DNA of 64,000 nucleotides from Triatoma infestans (Eukaryota > Arthropoda > Insecta > Hemiptera > Reduviidae). This document shows positions 26,001 through 38,000 of this stretch, in pieces. The stretch is from positions 62,001 to 126,000 of the forward strand of contig JAAEAF010014515.1 in the NCBI GenBank assembly GCA_011037195.1, in the 5' to 3' direction. A model generated the notes under the pieces. That model saw only the letters and a program-made list of their open reading frames with translations. It made no database searches and was not told where the DNA came from. A program made the translations under genes and the position numbers. How positions within the stretch are numbered: position 1 is the stretch's first letter; each line of letters begins with the position of its first letter.

Positions 26001-29000
26001 CCTAACAACTATCTAGTTACAAACTGCTTTACAAATATGAATTTAGTATAGCTGCAACATAGGAATTTGTTGAAAATAATTTTGAGTAAGTTTCCCTCTC
26101 TAATTCAAAGGAGAAAAAAAGAGGAATTAAATATATTTATAGACCTCTGCAAAGTCGTAGTAAGGATACTGAAGGAAGATATCCAGATCATAGAGGAAAC
26201 AATAGTACAAATGGAGTCCTTAAACAAGAAATTTTTAGCTACATACAACAAAGTAGGTATTTTTGTTTGGAAGTAGCAACGTCTACATTAATAAGTTCTA
26301 CATAACAAAAGGAATAAGATAAGCCTGCTTTCAGCCCTTTAATATTTGTAACATTGCTAGACATAGCCACTGCTAGATAAAAGCTAAAATGAGAATGTGA
26401 TATTTTTTCCAGTCAAAGTCTGGCCGTAAAAAAAATTAAGATAAGAAGACAGAATGAATATGAGAATGTGGACATATACCTTGAACATTACATAAATATA
26501 CGAACAGGAAATTAATGAAAGCCAAATTTCAGAAACATTTTTCAACTTATTGATTTGATCATGAGAGAGTGAGAGAGAGGACAATAATAGAGTGAAAAAA
26601 CGAAAATATTCAAGAAGCTACGTCATTAACGTTTTCCAGCGAGATTTCCAACTAATAGCCAGTAAACTCTAGAGAAGGATGGATGGAAGAAATCATTGAT
26701 TAATAGTTGTGTAGACCCCCAGCGATTGCAGTACGAATATGGGCTGGGTTTCCGTGAAGTTGCTAACTGCTGTATAGAAATTACGAAAGACAATTGTCTG
26801 CAATGAAATGGACATCTGGAAGAATAACCATGAAAGGATTATGAGGCTGGGGATTTGTTAGTAAGTAACCTAAAGGAAGGCCGAGGAAGGAATGAGAAGA
26901 TGGATTTGGGAAGGAATAGTTTGGGATTTGAGATGTAGATCGGCAGGAAGGCTCAGAAAGGATGCAACATTATAGAAGGCCCCATATTTCTTCTGATAGT
27001 AGGCAGGGTAAAGACAGAAATAAAACGGAGTTTTCTTTTTTCCGAGGGATTGTTTCGCTGGGTATAGAAAGTTCTTAACGGTCTTTTTACCGAGGGATTG
27101 TTTCGCTGGGTATAGAAAGTTCTTAACGGTCCGAGGAAAGATTTAGAAAAACAGACACCAACGTATATACCTTCAGCAATGAGATTCATTCCATTTCAAT
27201 ATAATCATAAATCTTGTATTAATGGACCATTCTGACTAACATATGCCTGAGGAGAAAGCTAGCACAATAAACATTGCCGTAAGATGGAACTCCATTAAAC
27301 TGGAAGTTATAACGCTCCCAATTAGCAATAAATCATCACCATTTACATCCCCTTTCAAGGCACTATGACTTTGATTGTGATTATGGATAAGTCTGATTCC
27401 AATTATCGATAATATTGGTAATACGATTGGATACTTATGGTTTAATTATTCAATTACAATTATAAAATCTAAAATAATATAAATTACCTTTGAATCACCT
27501 AAATGTATGAGTCCTGTTGGATCGGCCGCCCTAATTATAAATTCTGGTCCAATTAAAGTGTTAGGACCATGATATTTAGCACCATGGGCTGGTTGTCTAT
27601 ATAGTTTGCCAAATCCAATACTACTGAAACATAAATATACAATGAATAATGTAAACATTTTATTACTTTAATATATGAATGTTTGAATGAATGTAACACG
27701 AAGATTTCTGGGAAAATTTGTTGTGGCTGGAAGCATCAAGGAATATTTTCTGTGATAGCCTACTTCATTTTGTAATCATCAATTGGTTTCAGGTCCCATC
27801 ATCAGGATGTATTGAGAAATACATTGTGATAATATGGACTTACATAGAGCAAAATCAGTTAACACACTGTTTTGAAAGTGTTTTGTTAAGTCCAAACTAT
27901 GTTAAGAAGGGGGTTTTCTATATATGACTAAGGCCGCATGTCACAGGATTATTAGGTTTAGTCTGGGGATTGAACCAATCACCATGGCTACCTATAGGAA
28001 CCCCAGAAGGGCGGATTGTAATTCTTATACTAGACTTCTAGGAAATAGAATGATTACATGTCAAGTGCTCTTGGTGATATTACTGAATTGGAAAGAGAGG
28101 CTGGTATTCTAAATGACATTAAGTCGAAGAGATCTGTCCTCCCAAGTTGGTTAGTGGTAGCAGCTGGTCATCTTCGTTAGAAAAGCTAAGAAGACAAGTT
28201 AGTTAGTGGCTCTTACAGGAAGGCTGTCCTAACCGATTCTTTGGAATTATGGAATAGTTACAATAGTCTTAAAAAGACGTATAAATATGCTTTAAGGAAA
28301 GCTAAGAGAAAATCTTGGAGAGCCTTTGCGAGGATCTAAATTCAACTCAAGAGACTTCTAAACTGGTACGGATTCTTGGAAAGGATAACTATTGTCAGTT
28401 GGATACTTTAAGATATGCTGACGGTTCCTTTACAGGAGGAGAAATGGAGACATTACAGCTCCTGCTTAATACCCATTTCCCGGATAACATAAACACAAAC
28501 CGCACTATTTCGTCTGCGGTTGGTGGGAGGAAGCTTGAACCTAGTGACCTCGCTACCGTGGACGAGGTAGTTACTATGGATGGTTTGGGCAGTGCAAAGT
28601 TTCTCACCATTTAAGTCACCTGGACCTGACGGAGTTTATCCCTGTCAGTTACAAAATGGTGGAGTTGTACTGCTTTTTATGCTTTTTAAAGGTTGTTTAA
28701 TGTTTGGTTATGGCCGACATTATAGAGGGAAGTAAGGGTGGTCTTTATTCCTAAACCAGAAAGAAATGACTACTCTGACCCTAAGGCATTTAGACCTATA
28801 AGTCTTATGTTATTCCTTCTAAACACTTTGGCAAGGTTAGTGGATAGGTATATTACTTCATCCAAACCAACAGCTTATACTGCAAGAAAATCGACCGACA
28901 CTGCTTTGCATTGTCTAGTCGGTAGGATACAATCTGCTCTAGAGACAAAGGAATATGCTTTAGGGTGTTCTTTGATGCTGAAGGGGCATTTGACAGAGTA

Positions 29001-32000
29001 TCGTTCGATGCTCTTAAAGATTCTCTAGGTCGAAAAGGTATACAACCAGTTTTAATTAACTGTTAAAGGTTTTTATTTAAGGAGTAGAGTTATACAGGCT
29101 TCTATAGGTATGCACACTGTGGTTGTGGGAGCGTGGAGAGGGTATCCTCAAGGTGGTTATCTCTCACCAAAGCTATGATGTGCTGTCATGGATGAACTGT
29201 TAACTAGGATGAAATCATCGGGATTCTAAGTACAGGCATATGCCGATGATGGTGTTATTTTATTGCTGGGGCGATGTCTGACTTCTATCTCAGACTTAAT
29301 GGAAAATGCCCTCAACATGGTATATGAGTGGACTCAGGTTATGAAGTGTCTTTCAATTAATCCCAGTAAGACCCCGGTTAATTTAATTACCGTTAGGAGG
29401 AGATCGTAGGATTGTAGGACAAAGGGGACCGAGAATGTTCTTAGAACTTCTATTCAGATTTGCAAATCGGTGAAGTTTCCTCGAGTGGTTCTTGATAGTG
29501 AATTAAATTTGTCCGAACATGTTAAGACAGAGCATCACAGGCAATTATTTCCTTTTGGCAATGTCGAAGAATTGTGAGTAAATATTGGGGGATTACTCCC
29601 AAGATGATGTTCTGGATTCATGGTATGGTTATTAAACCTAGATTGTTATATGCGGCTGTAGTGTGGTGGCGTCGCACTGGGATAAGATCCGCTAGACTGC
29701 TGCTTGAGGATATTCAACGCTTGGATTGTCTAGCGGTAACCGGTGCGATACGGGCCACGCCAAAAGCTGCAATGGAGACTTTATTGGAAATTCCACCGCT
29801 CTTTGTAGAGGTGAAAACTATGACAATGAAAGCCTGTTATAGCATTAAACAGGCAGGTTTTTGGCAGGGTAAGCGATGTGGTCATTCTATCATCCATCGC
29901 GAGATGCTTTTGAAGGTTCCTATTACAGATTTTTTCTTCTGATAGAATGTTGAAGGTTTTTGTTTTCAAGCATTCTTACAGAGTTAGGTTACCTTCTAGA
30001 GAAGACTGGTCAAGATTGGGTCCGTCTGGTGTGATACCTAATAATTACCTCCGGAGTTACACGGAGGTTCGAGAATGGATGGTAGGTCTGGAGCTGCGGT
30101 CTTTTTTGGGACCGGAGATCATTTGGCAGTATCTCTTGCTGAATGGTCCACAGTCTTCCAGACTGAGGTTGATGCTATTCATTGTTGTATCTCGGATGAG
30201 AGGGTACGTAACACTAACTTAAAAGATTTTTGTATCTACTCGGACAGGCATGCTGCGCTGAAGCGCTGAGTTCATGTGTCTTCACTTCCAGGTTGGTGTT
30301 AGAATGTTCTAAACGACTGGAAGAGCTTTCTTCTCTGAAGGATGTGTATCTAGTCTGGGTACCGGGTCACATGGAATTTCTGGGAATGAGGAGGTGAATA
30401 GGTTTGCCAAATTAGGCGCCTCGCTCCCTTTCATTGGTCCCGAGCCTGCTGTTGGCAAGTCTTCTGGCACATGTCTGTCAGGCTTCCAATCAAGGACAGC
30501 TTTACAGCATTCATCCTTATGGATAAATGAACTAGTTGGTTGTCGGTAGTTCGGACAGGGCTATTAGTGAGACGTTGCTGTGTCTTTCATGGAGCTATCT
30601 CAGGCATCTAGTTGGATTCCTTACTGGACATTGTGGTTTAAGGAGACATCTCTAGATAATGGGGCTCATGATGGATCCATTTTGTAGAGTCTGTGAGACA
30701 AAGAAGGAAACACCCATCCATCTAATGACAGATTGTCTGGGTTGTGAGGAGATTAGGTTCAGGACCTATGGTCGGAGCAGGATGTCTGTGGAAGGGCTTT
30801 GGCTATTTCCCCTTAAGGTTACTATCCAATTTGTTCGGACTGCGGTAAATCTTAGATGGATGAGACCCGGTCTGGATATTTGTTCTAGATCCGGTTTGTT
30901 GTTGTTTTTCTTGGGGTGGCTATATGGGCCCAGTGGGGCTATGGATAGCGTATGGTCCCTCCCCACAGACAAATAATAATAATAATAATAAGGTCGCATG
31001 TTCTTTCCATTTTTAAAGGCATTATAGTTTTGGCTCTTTAAAAATGGAAATATATCATTTATAAGTAGAGATATGCAATTAAAATTACATTTTGGAGTAA
31101 ATTTAACTTACTACATAATTATTTAAAATATCTTATTTTTAATTGCTATTCTAAAGTATGGAACTAATGTTTTATTACGAAAGATTACTGCATCGATTGT
31201 TGACTAATATGGATTAATGATAAAAATAAGGATTATGAAAGTAAAAATACAGATCGGAAAATACCTCTGAACTATCACATTCATTTGAAACATTTCTCCA
31301 GGAAAATTGATTTTTTTTGTGTGGGGGGAGGGCTTGAGAGGAAAACAGTACCACTTCAGTTCAGTGTATGTGATTCTGCCACCTATATAAATATTGATGT
31401 ACTTCAAGAGCAGTGCTAGAATTCCAAAATTGATGAAAATTGGTTAACCAGAAGTGCGATTTTGCAGAAAGTCGTCTGATTGTTTCACACCAGTATTTCT
31501 TTATTTTTATCAAATGAATGTGTTCTCCAAACTACAGTATTTAGTAAAAAAACCAGGCTGTTACATTTCTATTACCACTCTGGAATATTTTTCTGTGAGA
31601 AAAAACGAAAGATTTATTTCTTTATATCGCCAAAGGCAACACATAGGCTGCCATGGTGTACTTAACGTCGTCTAGTATTTCTTTAAAAAAACAGGCATTA
31701 ATTTTTGTTTTCATTATGTTCTCTGAGACCACCAATTAATTATATTGTCTAGTTAATTAAATGACACCATTATCATTCATTCCTTTTTTTTTTTGCTCGT
31801 TATGTAAAGAATTTTACTAACCGAGTCTGACGTGTTGTAAATTAAAACTAGAAATAAATTTCAAATACAAAATAATACATTCCTTTCGTGGTTAAAAATA
31901 TAAATTATAATTACTTACTAACAAAAACAGAAAAATAACATAATAAACATTTGATATATTAAAATAAAACGGCAAAGTTTTTATATACGTATATTATTAG

Positions 32001-35000
32001 TTTCACTCGTTTACTATAAGTGAAAGTGTGTTGCTAACATATGAAATTTTCTAAATTAAGTGATATTTTTTAGCGAACCGTCTTTATATTATGTGTACCT
32101 GGTGTGCTTCTTATTAATATACCTCAAAAAAAATCTGGTGCGAAACACTCACACAACTTTCTCTTACTCCAGTTCTCAAAATTATAATTGACATATTTTA
32201 TAGTTAGTGTACCATATTTAATGAAATTCGTCGCGAAAACTGTTCAGTAAAAGAACACATCCGGTTTACTAATTTTCTTGAAACTCGGAATTATGGCAAT
32301 CTATTTATTTCTAATTAATTTTGTTTGGATGATAGGATTGTATAATCAACTATGATACACTTTAGAGAAAAACATAACCCCACCCCACCACCAAAAGTGC
32401 CCTTAAATGAATTTTGCCAGAGAAAAGTTTGAATAAAAGTTATAGATCTTTGTCTGTGTAGTTAATATACGAAGTTTTAAGAAAATCGTCGGAGCCATTA
32501 TTTGAGAAAATCGCGAAAAAGTGAAAAAAGCATTTAGTAAAGTGGTAAAGTAAACGCACTTCAGGTCACCCGATTTTTTTCAAACTCGGAATTTCAGCAA
32601 CATATTTAATTCTAATTAACATTATTTAGAAGACATAATTGTACAAATAAACTGAAATAGCACTTTAGAGGAAGCCGTAACCCCACCCCTCCCCCAAAAG
32701 TGCCCTTAAATAAATTTTTCTGGTGAAATATTTAAAATAAAAGTCGTAGCTCTTTGTATATGTAGTTGATATACCAAGTTTCAAGGAAAGTTTCAAGGAG
32801 AAAATCGCAAAAAAAAACAAAACAAAAAACTAGTAAAGTGGTTCTTCCGGTTGAGGAATTTTGACAGATAAGTATACTGTCAGATCCCATGGTGATACCT
32901 AAACGGAATATCAAGTTTGAACTTTCCACGGTTTTTCGTTTTTGAGCTATGCTGTTCACATACATACATACATACGTAACACACACACACACATACAGAC
33001 CATTTTCTAAAAACCACTTTTTTGGATTCAGGAGTCCTCAAAACAGATATTTCTGGTAAAAACTCGATATCGAAAATTTGACACGATTACAATACTTCCT
33101 CTTACTAGAGGTAAGAGAAAGTAACAAGAACAAACAACATCTCATGTGAAACCCTCTCACGACCCCTGTAATTTATAAAGTGACGAATTTCTTTCTAAAC
33201 TTCAAATTTTGCTCAATTATTCCAATATAAATATAGAAAGTAACAACAACCTGTCAACCCAAACAGGAAGTGTTGCGAAGAGGCACTGTAATGGGATCCG
33301 AAGAACCTAGTTACTCGCTACCCAGGCCAAAATAGGGAGGGAGAATTCGTATGTACATATATATATATATATATATAACTGCAGAAGGACAGTTCAGAAC
33401 AGTTTGATACCAACATCGACACCAGTTAGTCAGCATCATTCTACTTTCTATTCTTCATCCATTTTAATTATTCTCTCGCTCCCTTATTCTCTAACTTCTA
33501 TTAACAGTGTAAAGTCCTTGCAGTTTGTGTTTTTCCCTAATATTTCTTTCTATTCTCTCCTTCTCACATGTATTATAGGTGCCAATAACATGGAACCAAC
33601 TTCAACAGATTTGAAATTTAACGCAAGAAATTCTTATCTGTGCAGCCTTATAATTGGTAGAACCACACATTGAATTGAAATAGTAGCAATTTAGTGGAAA
33701 GGTTAACAATTCTGTCTCCCCCCCCCCGCCACACACAAATTGCTATAAATACTTTCTCATACAGCAGTAAGAGAAGGTTATAAAATAATAAGTGAAAGTA
33801 ATAGGTTAGCTAACTATATGATTCAGCATAGTAATAAAAACATATATATATATCAACCTAGATAGATATTATTAATAAATTTTCCTAATTAAACATAGAT
33901 AATTACACAGTGAGTATTTTATGTGGCAGTGTAAATGTTTCTACTTTAAGTACTATTACATCCGCTTATGCCTTAAACACCTAAGAGATTCAATTAGTAA
34001 CTAATCGTTGGATTAACTTTGTTATCAGTTAGTAATAAACGGGCTGTTAGCTAAGAGTCAAGTCCAGGTCCTTCCGCAATAACCAACTTGAAATGTTAAA
34101 CACACACCTTTCCTAAACTTTAATCCTCTATATTACTTAGATTAACATCTTATCCTCGTATTCATTAACTTACAACAATTTCACAGTTTCTTTTTATAAA
34201 ATAATATTTTTCTTTCAAATTTACTATTAGACATTTAAAAATAAAATGCTTAATAAAATATGTTACGCCCATATTGCAATAGGCTTCTTCAAATAGAGGA
34301 CGAGATCTAACTTCATCGCCATTTTGCGCAGCCATGGCAAACTATAATTTGTCCTCTATTTTTTCTGTGATTGATTGCTGGTTGATGAAAACTAAGACTC
34401 TCACCCCTCCCACTACTTGTTTCGCCAATGTACCACTTTACTTTGTTCTGGAAAAACAAATTTTTTTTGCTTGTGTAATGTCACTGGTGTGATGTGTGTT
34501 TGTAGTAGTTGGTTGTGTAGCACGAGCGGTTTTGTATAAGGGCTTGTAAGTATGTAAGTTTAAAAGAGAAGGAAGTATAGTAATAATCAAGAAATCACTG
34601 TTTTCAAAAAGATATATTCTCTAAGAGAAATTAAGTACTTGAATATCGCAATAAATGCTTATAATAAATTCTTATATCTTAATACTGGTATAGCTCTGAT
34701 GCTTCCACTTTGGTTTCTCAAGGGGCTACCAGGTTGATAGTTAGGGTTGGCTGGATTTGCTAATTGCTGCTGAGGAAGTAAATATTCTACAGCAGCGTTG
34801 ATGCCCATGTCTTGTCCATTTATCTTATACATTTTGGAATTGAATGAATTACCATCATGAGATTATTTCATGACAATCCTCTCTCGGGACACTATGGTAT
34901 TCATAAGACATATGACAGAATAAAGATGTTCTTCACTTGGCCAAATATTTCTGCTGATGTGCAAAACTATGTACAAACATGTCATAGTTGCGCTACTAGT

Positions 35001-38000
35001 AAGTTGCATATTCCTCACAAACCTCCCTTGGGTGATTTTCAAGAGCCAACGAACTATTTCAGGCATTATCTATAGATGTAGTAGGTTCCATGGAAGTTTC
35101 CACTAATCCAGACACAGGTGAGGAATACAAATACATCCTTACCATTATCTGCCAGTATTCTCGCTTTCTCGAGATGTTTCCCATGACAAATCAAAAGGCT
35201 GAGAATATTGCGCGGATACTTGTAAATGAAATTTTTACCCGTTATGGCACCCCCAAGTACCTACTATCAGATTTAGGTACCAATTTCACTTCTACCATTA
35301 TACTTCAGATCTGCACCCTACCGAAAAGTGAACACTACTCCCTACCACCCTGCTTCCAATGGCAAATTGGAACGTATCCATAAAACGATAGCTCGTAGTA
35401 TCTCCCACTACTCACAAAACAGTGGCACAGATATCTACCACTTATAAAAGCTGCACACAATTCAAGCCCAAATACCTCGACAGGCTATTCTCCTCTGAAC
35501 TCATATTTGGGAGTAAGTTCAAATTTCCTTGGCTAGTAAAATTCCCATCCCGTGACCTCGATAATTTTAATATCCACACAAGGACATTGTACAATAAAAT
35601 TAAAGAGGTACGCGCTTCAGCTAAGGAAAATAATGAAAAGGCAAAAGTTACTAGAGCCAAATATTATAATCGGAATGTATCTAAACATCAATTTCAGGTT
35701 AACGACAATGTTTACCTCAAAATTTTCAAACCTCAGGGCAAATTTGGTCGTAAATTTTCTGGACCTTACAAAATAGACTTGTTCTAGAAACCAAGGTGGA
35801 AGCATCAGAGCTATACCAGTATTAAGTTATAAGAATTTATTATAAGCTTCTATTGTGATATTCAAAGTACTTAATTTCTCTTAGAGAATATATCTTTTTA
35901 AATACAGTGTGATTTCTTGATTATTAATAATACTTCATTCTCTTTTAAACTTACATACTTACAAGCCCTTTTACAAAACCACTCGTGCTACTTACTACAA
36001 ATACACATCACACCATTACATTACACTTGTTTTTTTCTCTTTATTTTCTGAGCATAGAGCAGAACTATGTTTGCTCAGACGGAGTTCAGCATTTCCATTT
36101 ATGAAGTTTTCTGCTTTCTCAATTTATATTGTCCCTCCTAAGTCATGTTTGCGTAATAACTATCTATTTGGGCAAGAATTTTGGTGCCCTCCAATTTTAT
36201 TGCATGGCCATTAATAGACGTAGTGCTGAAATTTTTCATTTTGTTATGTTTGACATAAAAAACATGCTTGATTGATGTCTCATCTTTCTATTCTGCATTC
36301 TTTTACAACTATGCTTTTAGTTTTATGTTTCTTGGTAGCATTGAAAGCAATAACAACTATATGAAAAAGACTATTGAAATTGTGCGTGAAACGTTGGTTT
36401 ATAATATGGTCTCAGCCCGAACATCTTTTGCGGAAATCTGATATATCATTAAACCACTACATTTGCTTTCTATGCCATGATATGTATTTAGTTGAAAATG
36501 TAAACTCCGTTGGAGTTGGATGTTTTTTTTGGGGGTAGGGCAGAAGAGAAAAACTTTGGTTCAGTTAAGTTAAACTTACGGAACTTACGGAACTAATTGC
36601 TAATAATAAACACTGTAACGACATTACACTGTAATATTTTAGAGTGAGAATATGATAGCGTGAGAAGAAAGTGACAGACTGACTGGCAGAGTGATGGTGT
36701 GAGAACGAAGTAGGTTGAATGTTGACGGTTGACGGTGACTCAATTAGAGTGAGTGAGTGTCAGGCATCCTTTTCATACAGGCGCCTGGATTAGCCCCTAC
36801 TGTCTTTAACTTCTCCTTCCAGTACGCTCTCCATAGTTTGCCTCTTGTATGAGTTTGAAGTGGAGAGAAATGCACGGAGTTGGGGAGTGATTAGGTCTAT
36901 TACAATTTCATCAAGGATCAAGGAAATATGCTAGTGTTTTCTCATGTATTTACTAGGTGTAGTTTTTTTATAACCGTATTTTTTTAAACATAATAGTAAA
37001 ATATAAAGGGGGAGCTGGAACAATTTGAAAAGGAAAATATCACAAAAGGCATGTTTTTTTTACACCATAAATGAACCAAACTTTTGATAGCGCGTTTTTA
37101 AATATGTATTTAAAAAAAAAACTTTAATATAAACAACAAAACGAGAACAAAATTCAAAAGAATCTCATTTCCTTCATTTCACTAATGGTTTTGCATATAT
37201 TAAAGTAATTTAAAAGAAAGAAATAAAACTTTTATTCAAGATTCAAAAAGAGTTACAAGAACAAAAAGCATTTATAAGTAGTTTGGTTCTTCAGACTTAC
37301 TAACTAACTTTCATTCTGCTTTCAATAGAAACAACCTTAATGATAATGATTCATTTAAACAGGCTTAAAAAATATTTTTATAAAAATCTCGTGGTATGCA
37401 CCACCTAACTTCAGATTTTCTCTTACTCCAATTCTCATAAAACTGATTGATAAATTTTCTAAGATATCGGAAGTTTTACTAAATATTTAGTACCTTTAAT
37501 TCATTTTAGATTACGTAGATCAAGGACGTAGAATAAAATACTGAAATGGTGGTGTAGATTGAAGCTTAGGACCTCAGTTCCCCTAGAATTGCCAGAATTG
37601 CCAGCTATAAATTTTTGGCAGAAAAATGTTTCAAAGTAATACGTTTTTTTTATTGTTAGAAAGTATACCTATCAGGTAGAGTATACCTATCAGGTAGAAT
37701 GTAAGCCGGACTTTCTTTTTTAATAATCATCTAGTGGACGGAGCACTCCTGATCAGATCGGTTCCTCAGAGTGTTCAAGATATCTGAACAAGAGGTTCAT
37801 CCATCGATCGTGCAGCGGATTATAATAAAGTCTCTTATGAGTAATTTCTGACTGAATACTTCTTCTTACAGCAGTAAGAGAAATTAAGAAGACTATAAAA
37901 AAAAAAAAAAACCTACAGAGATTTATGTACCTTGGTTGTGGGCTCAGACTTTGCCGACGAGGACTTCCGCTGCTAGAAATTTTTTCTTGACTAGATTCGC

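Larger units (their letters stand above)
27942..30988 (+). mobile_element. R1-like non-LTR retrotransposon, 5'-truncated
   Basis: A 13-bp imperfect target duplication (TAAGGCCGCATGT at 27,929-27,941; TAAGGTCGCATGT at 30,989-31,001) encloses it. Order on the plus strand: end of an APE-type endonuclease (TYRNPRRADCNSYTRLLGNR), reverse transcriptase (SPGPDGV near 28,620; VVFIPKPERNDYSDPKAFRP; YADD at 29,240), thumb, RNase H (SGAAVFFGTGDHLAVSLAEW; VYLVWVPGH), Cys/His knuckle CRVC...H...C (30,680-30,740), then an (AAT)n tail. Stops and frameshifts make it inactive. It sits in the intron upstream of the 27.5-kb exon, antisense to the gene. Confidence 0.9.
34474..36025 (+). mobile_element. Integrase element with long inverted repeats (Ginger-like)
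   Basis: Inverted repeats of about 240 bp (34,474-34,718 and 35,786-36,025) begin TGTAATG and end CATTACA, and a 4-bp CTTG duplication flanks them (34,470-34,473; 36,026-36,029). They enclose a Ty3/Gypsy-type integrase gene without gag, protease or reverse transcriptase. Ginger DNA transposons have gypsy-like integrases, TGTNR termini and 4-bp duplications, which fits. The alternative is a rearranged LTR retroelement whose ends became inverted. The gene is frameshifted. Confidence 0.7.

Noticed and set aside
26067..26276. Lysine-rich 69-codon frame
   Set aside because: Lies in an intron, no homologue recognised and no fitting splice sites.
34474..36025. Ordinary LTR retrotransposon
   Set aside because: The terminal repeats are inverted, not direct, and no gag, protease or reverse transcriptase lies between them.
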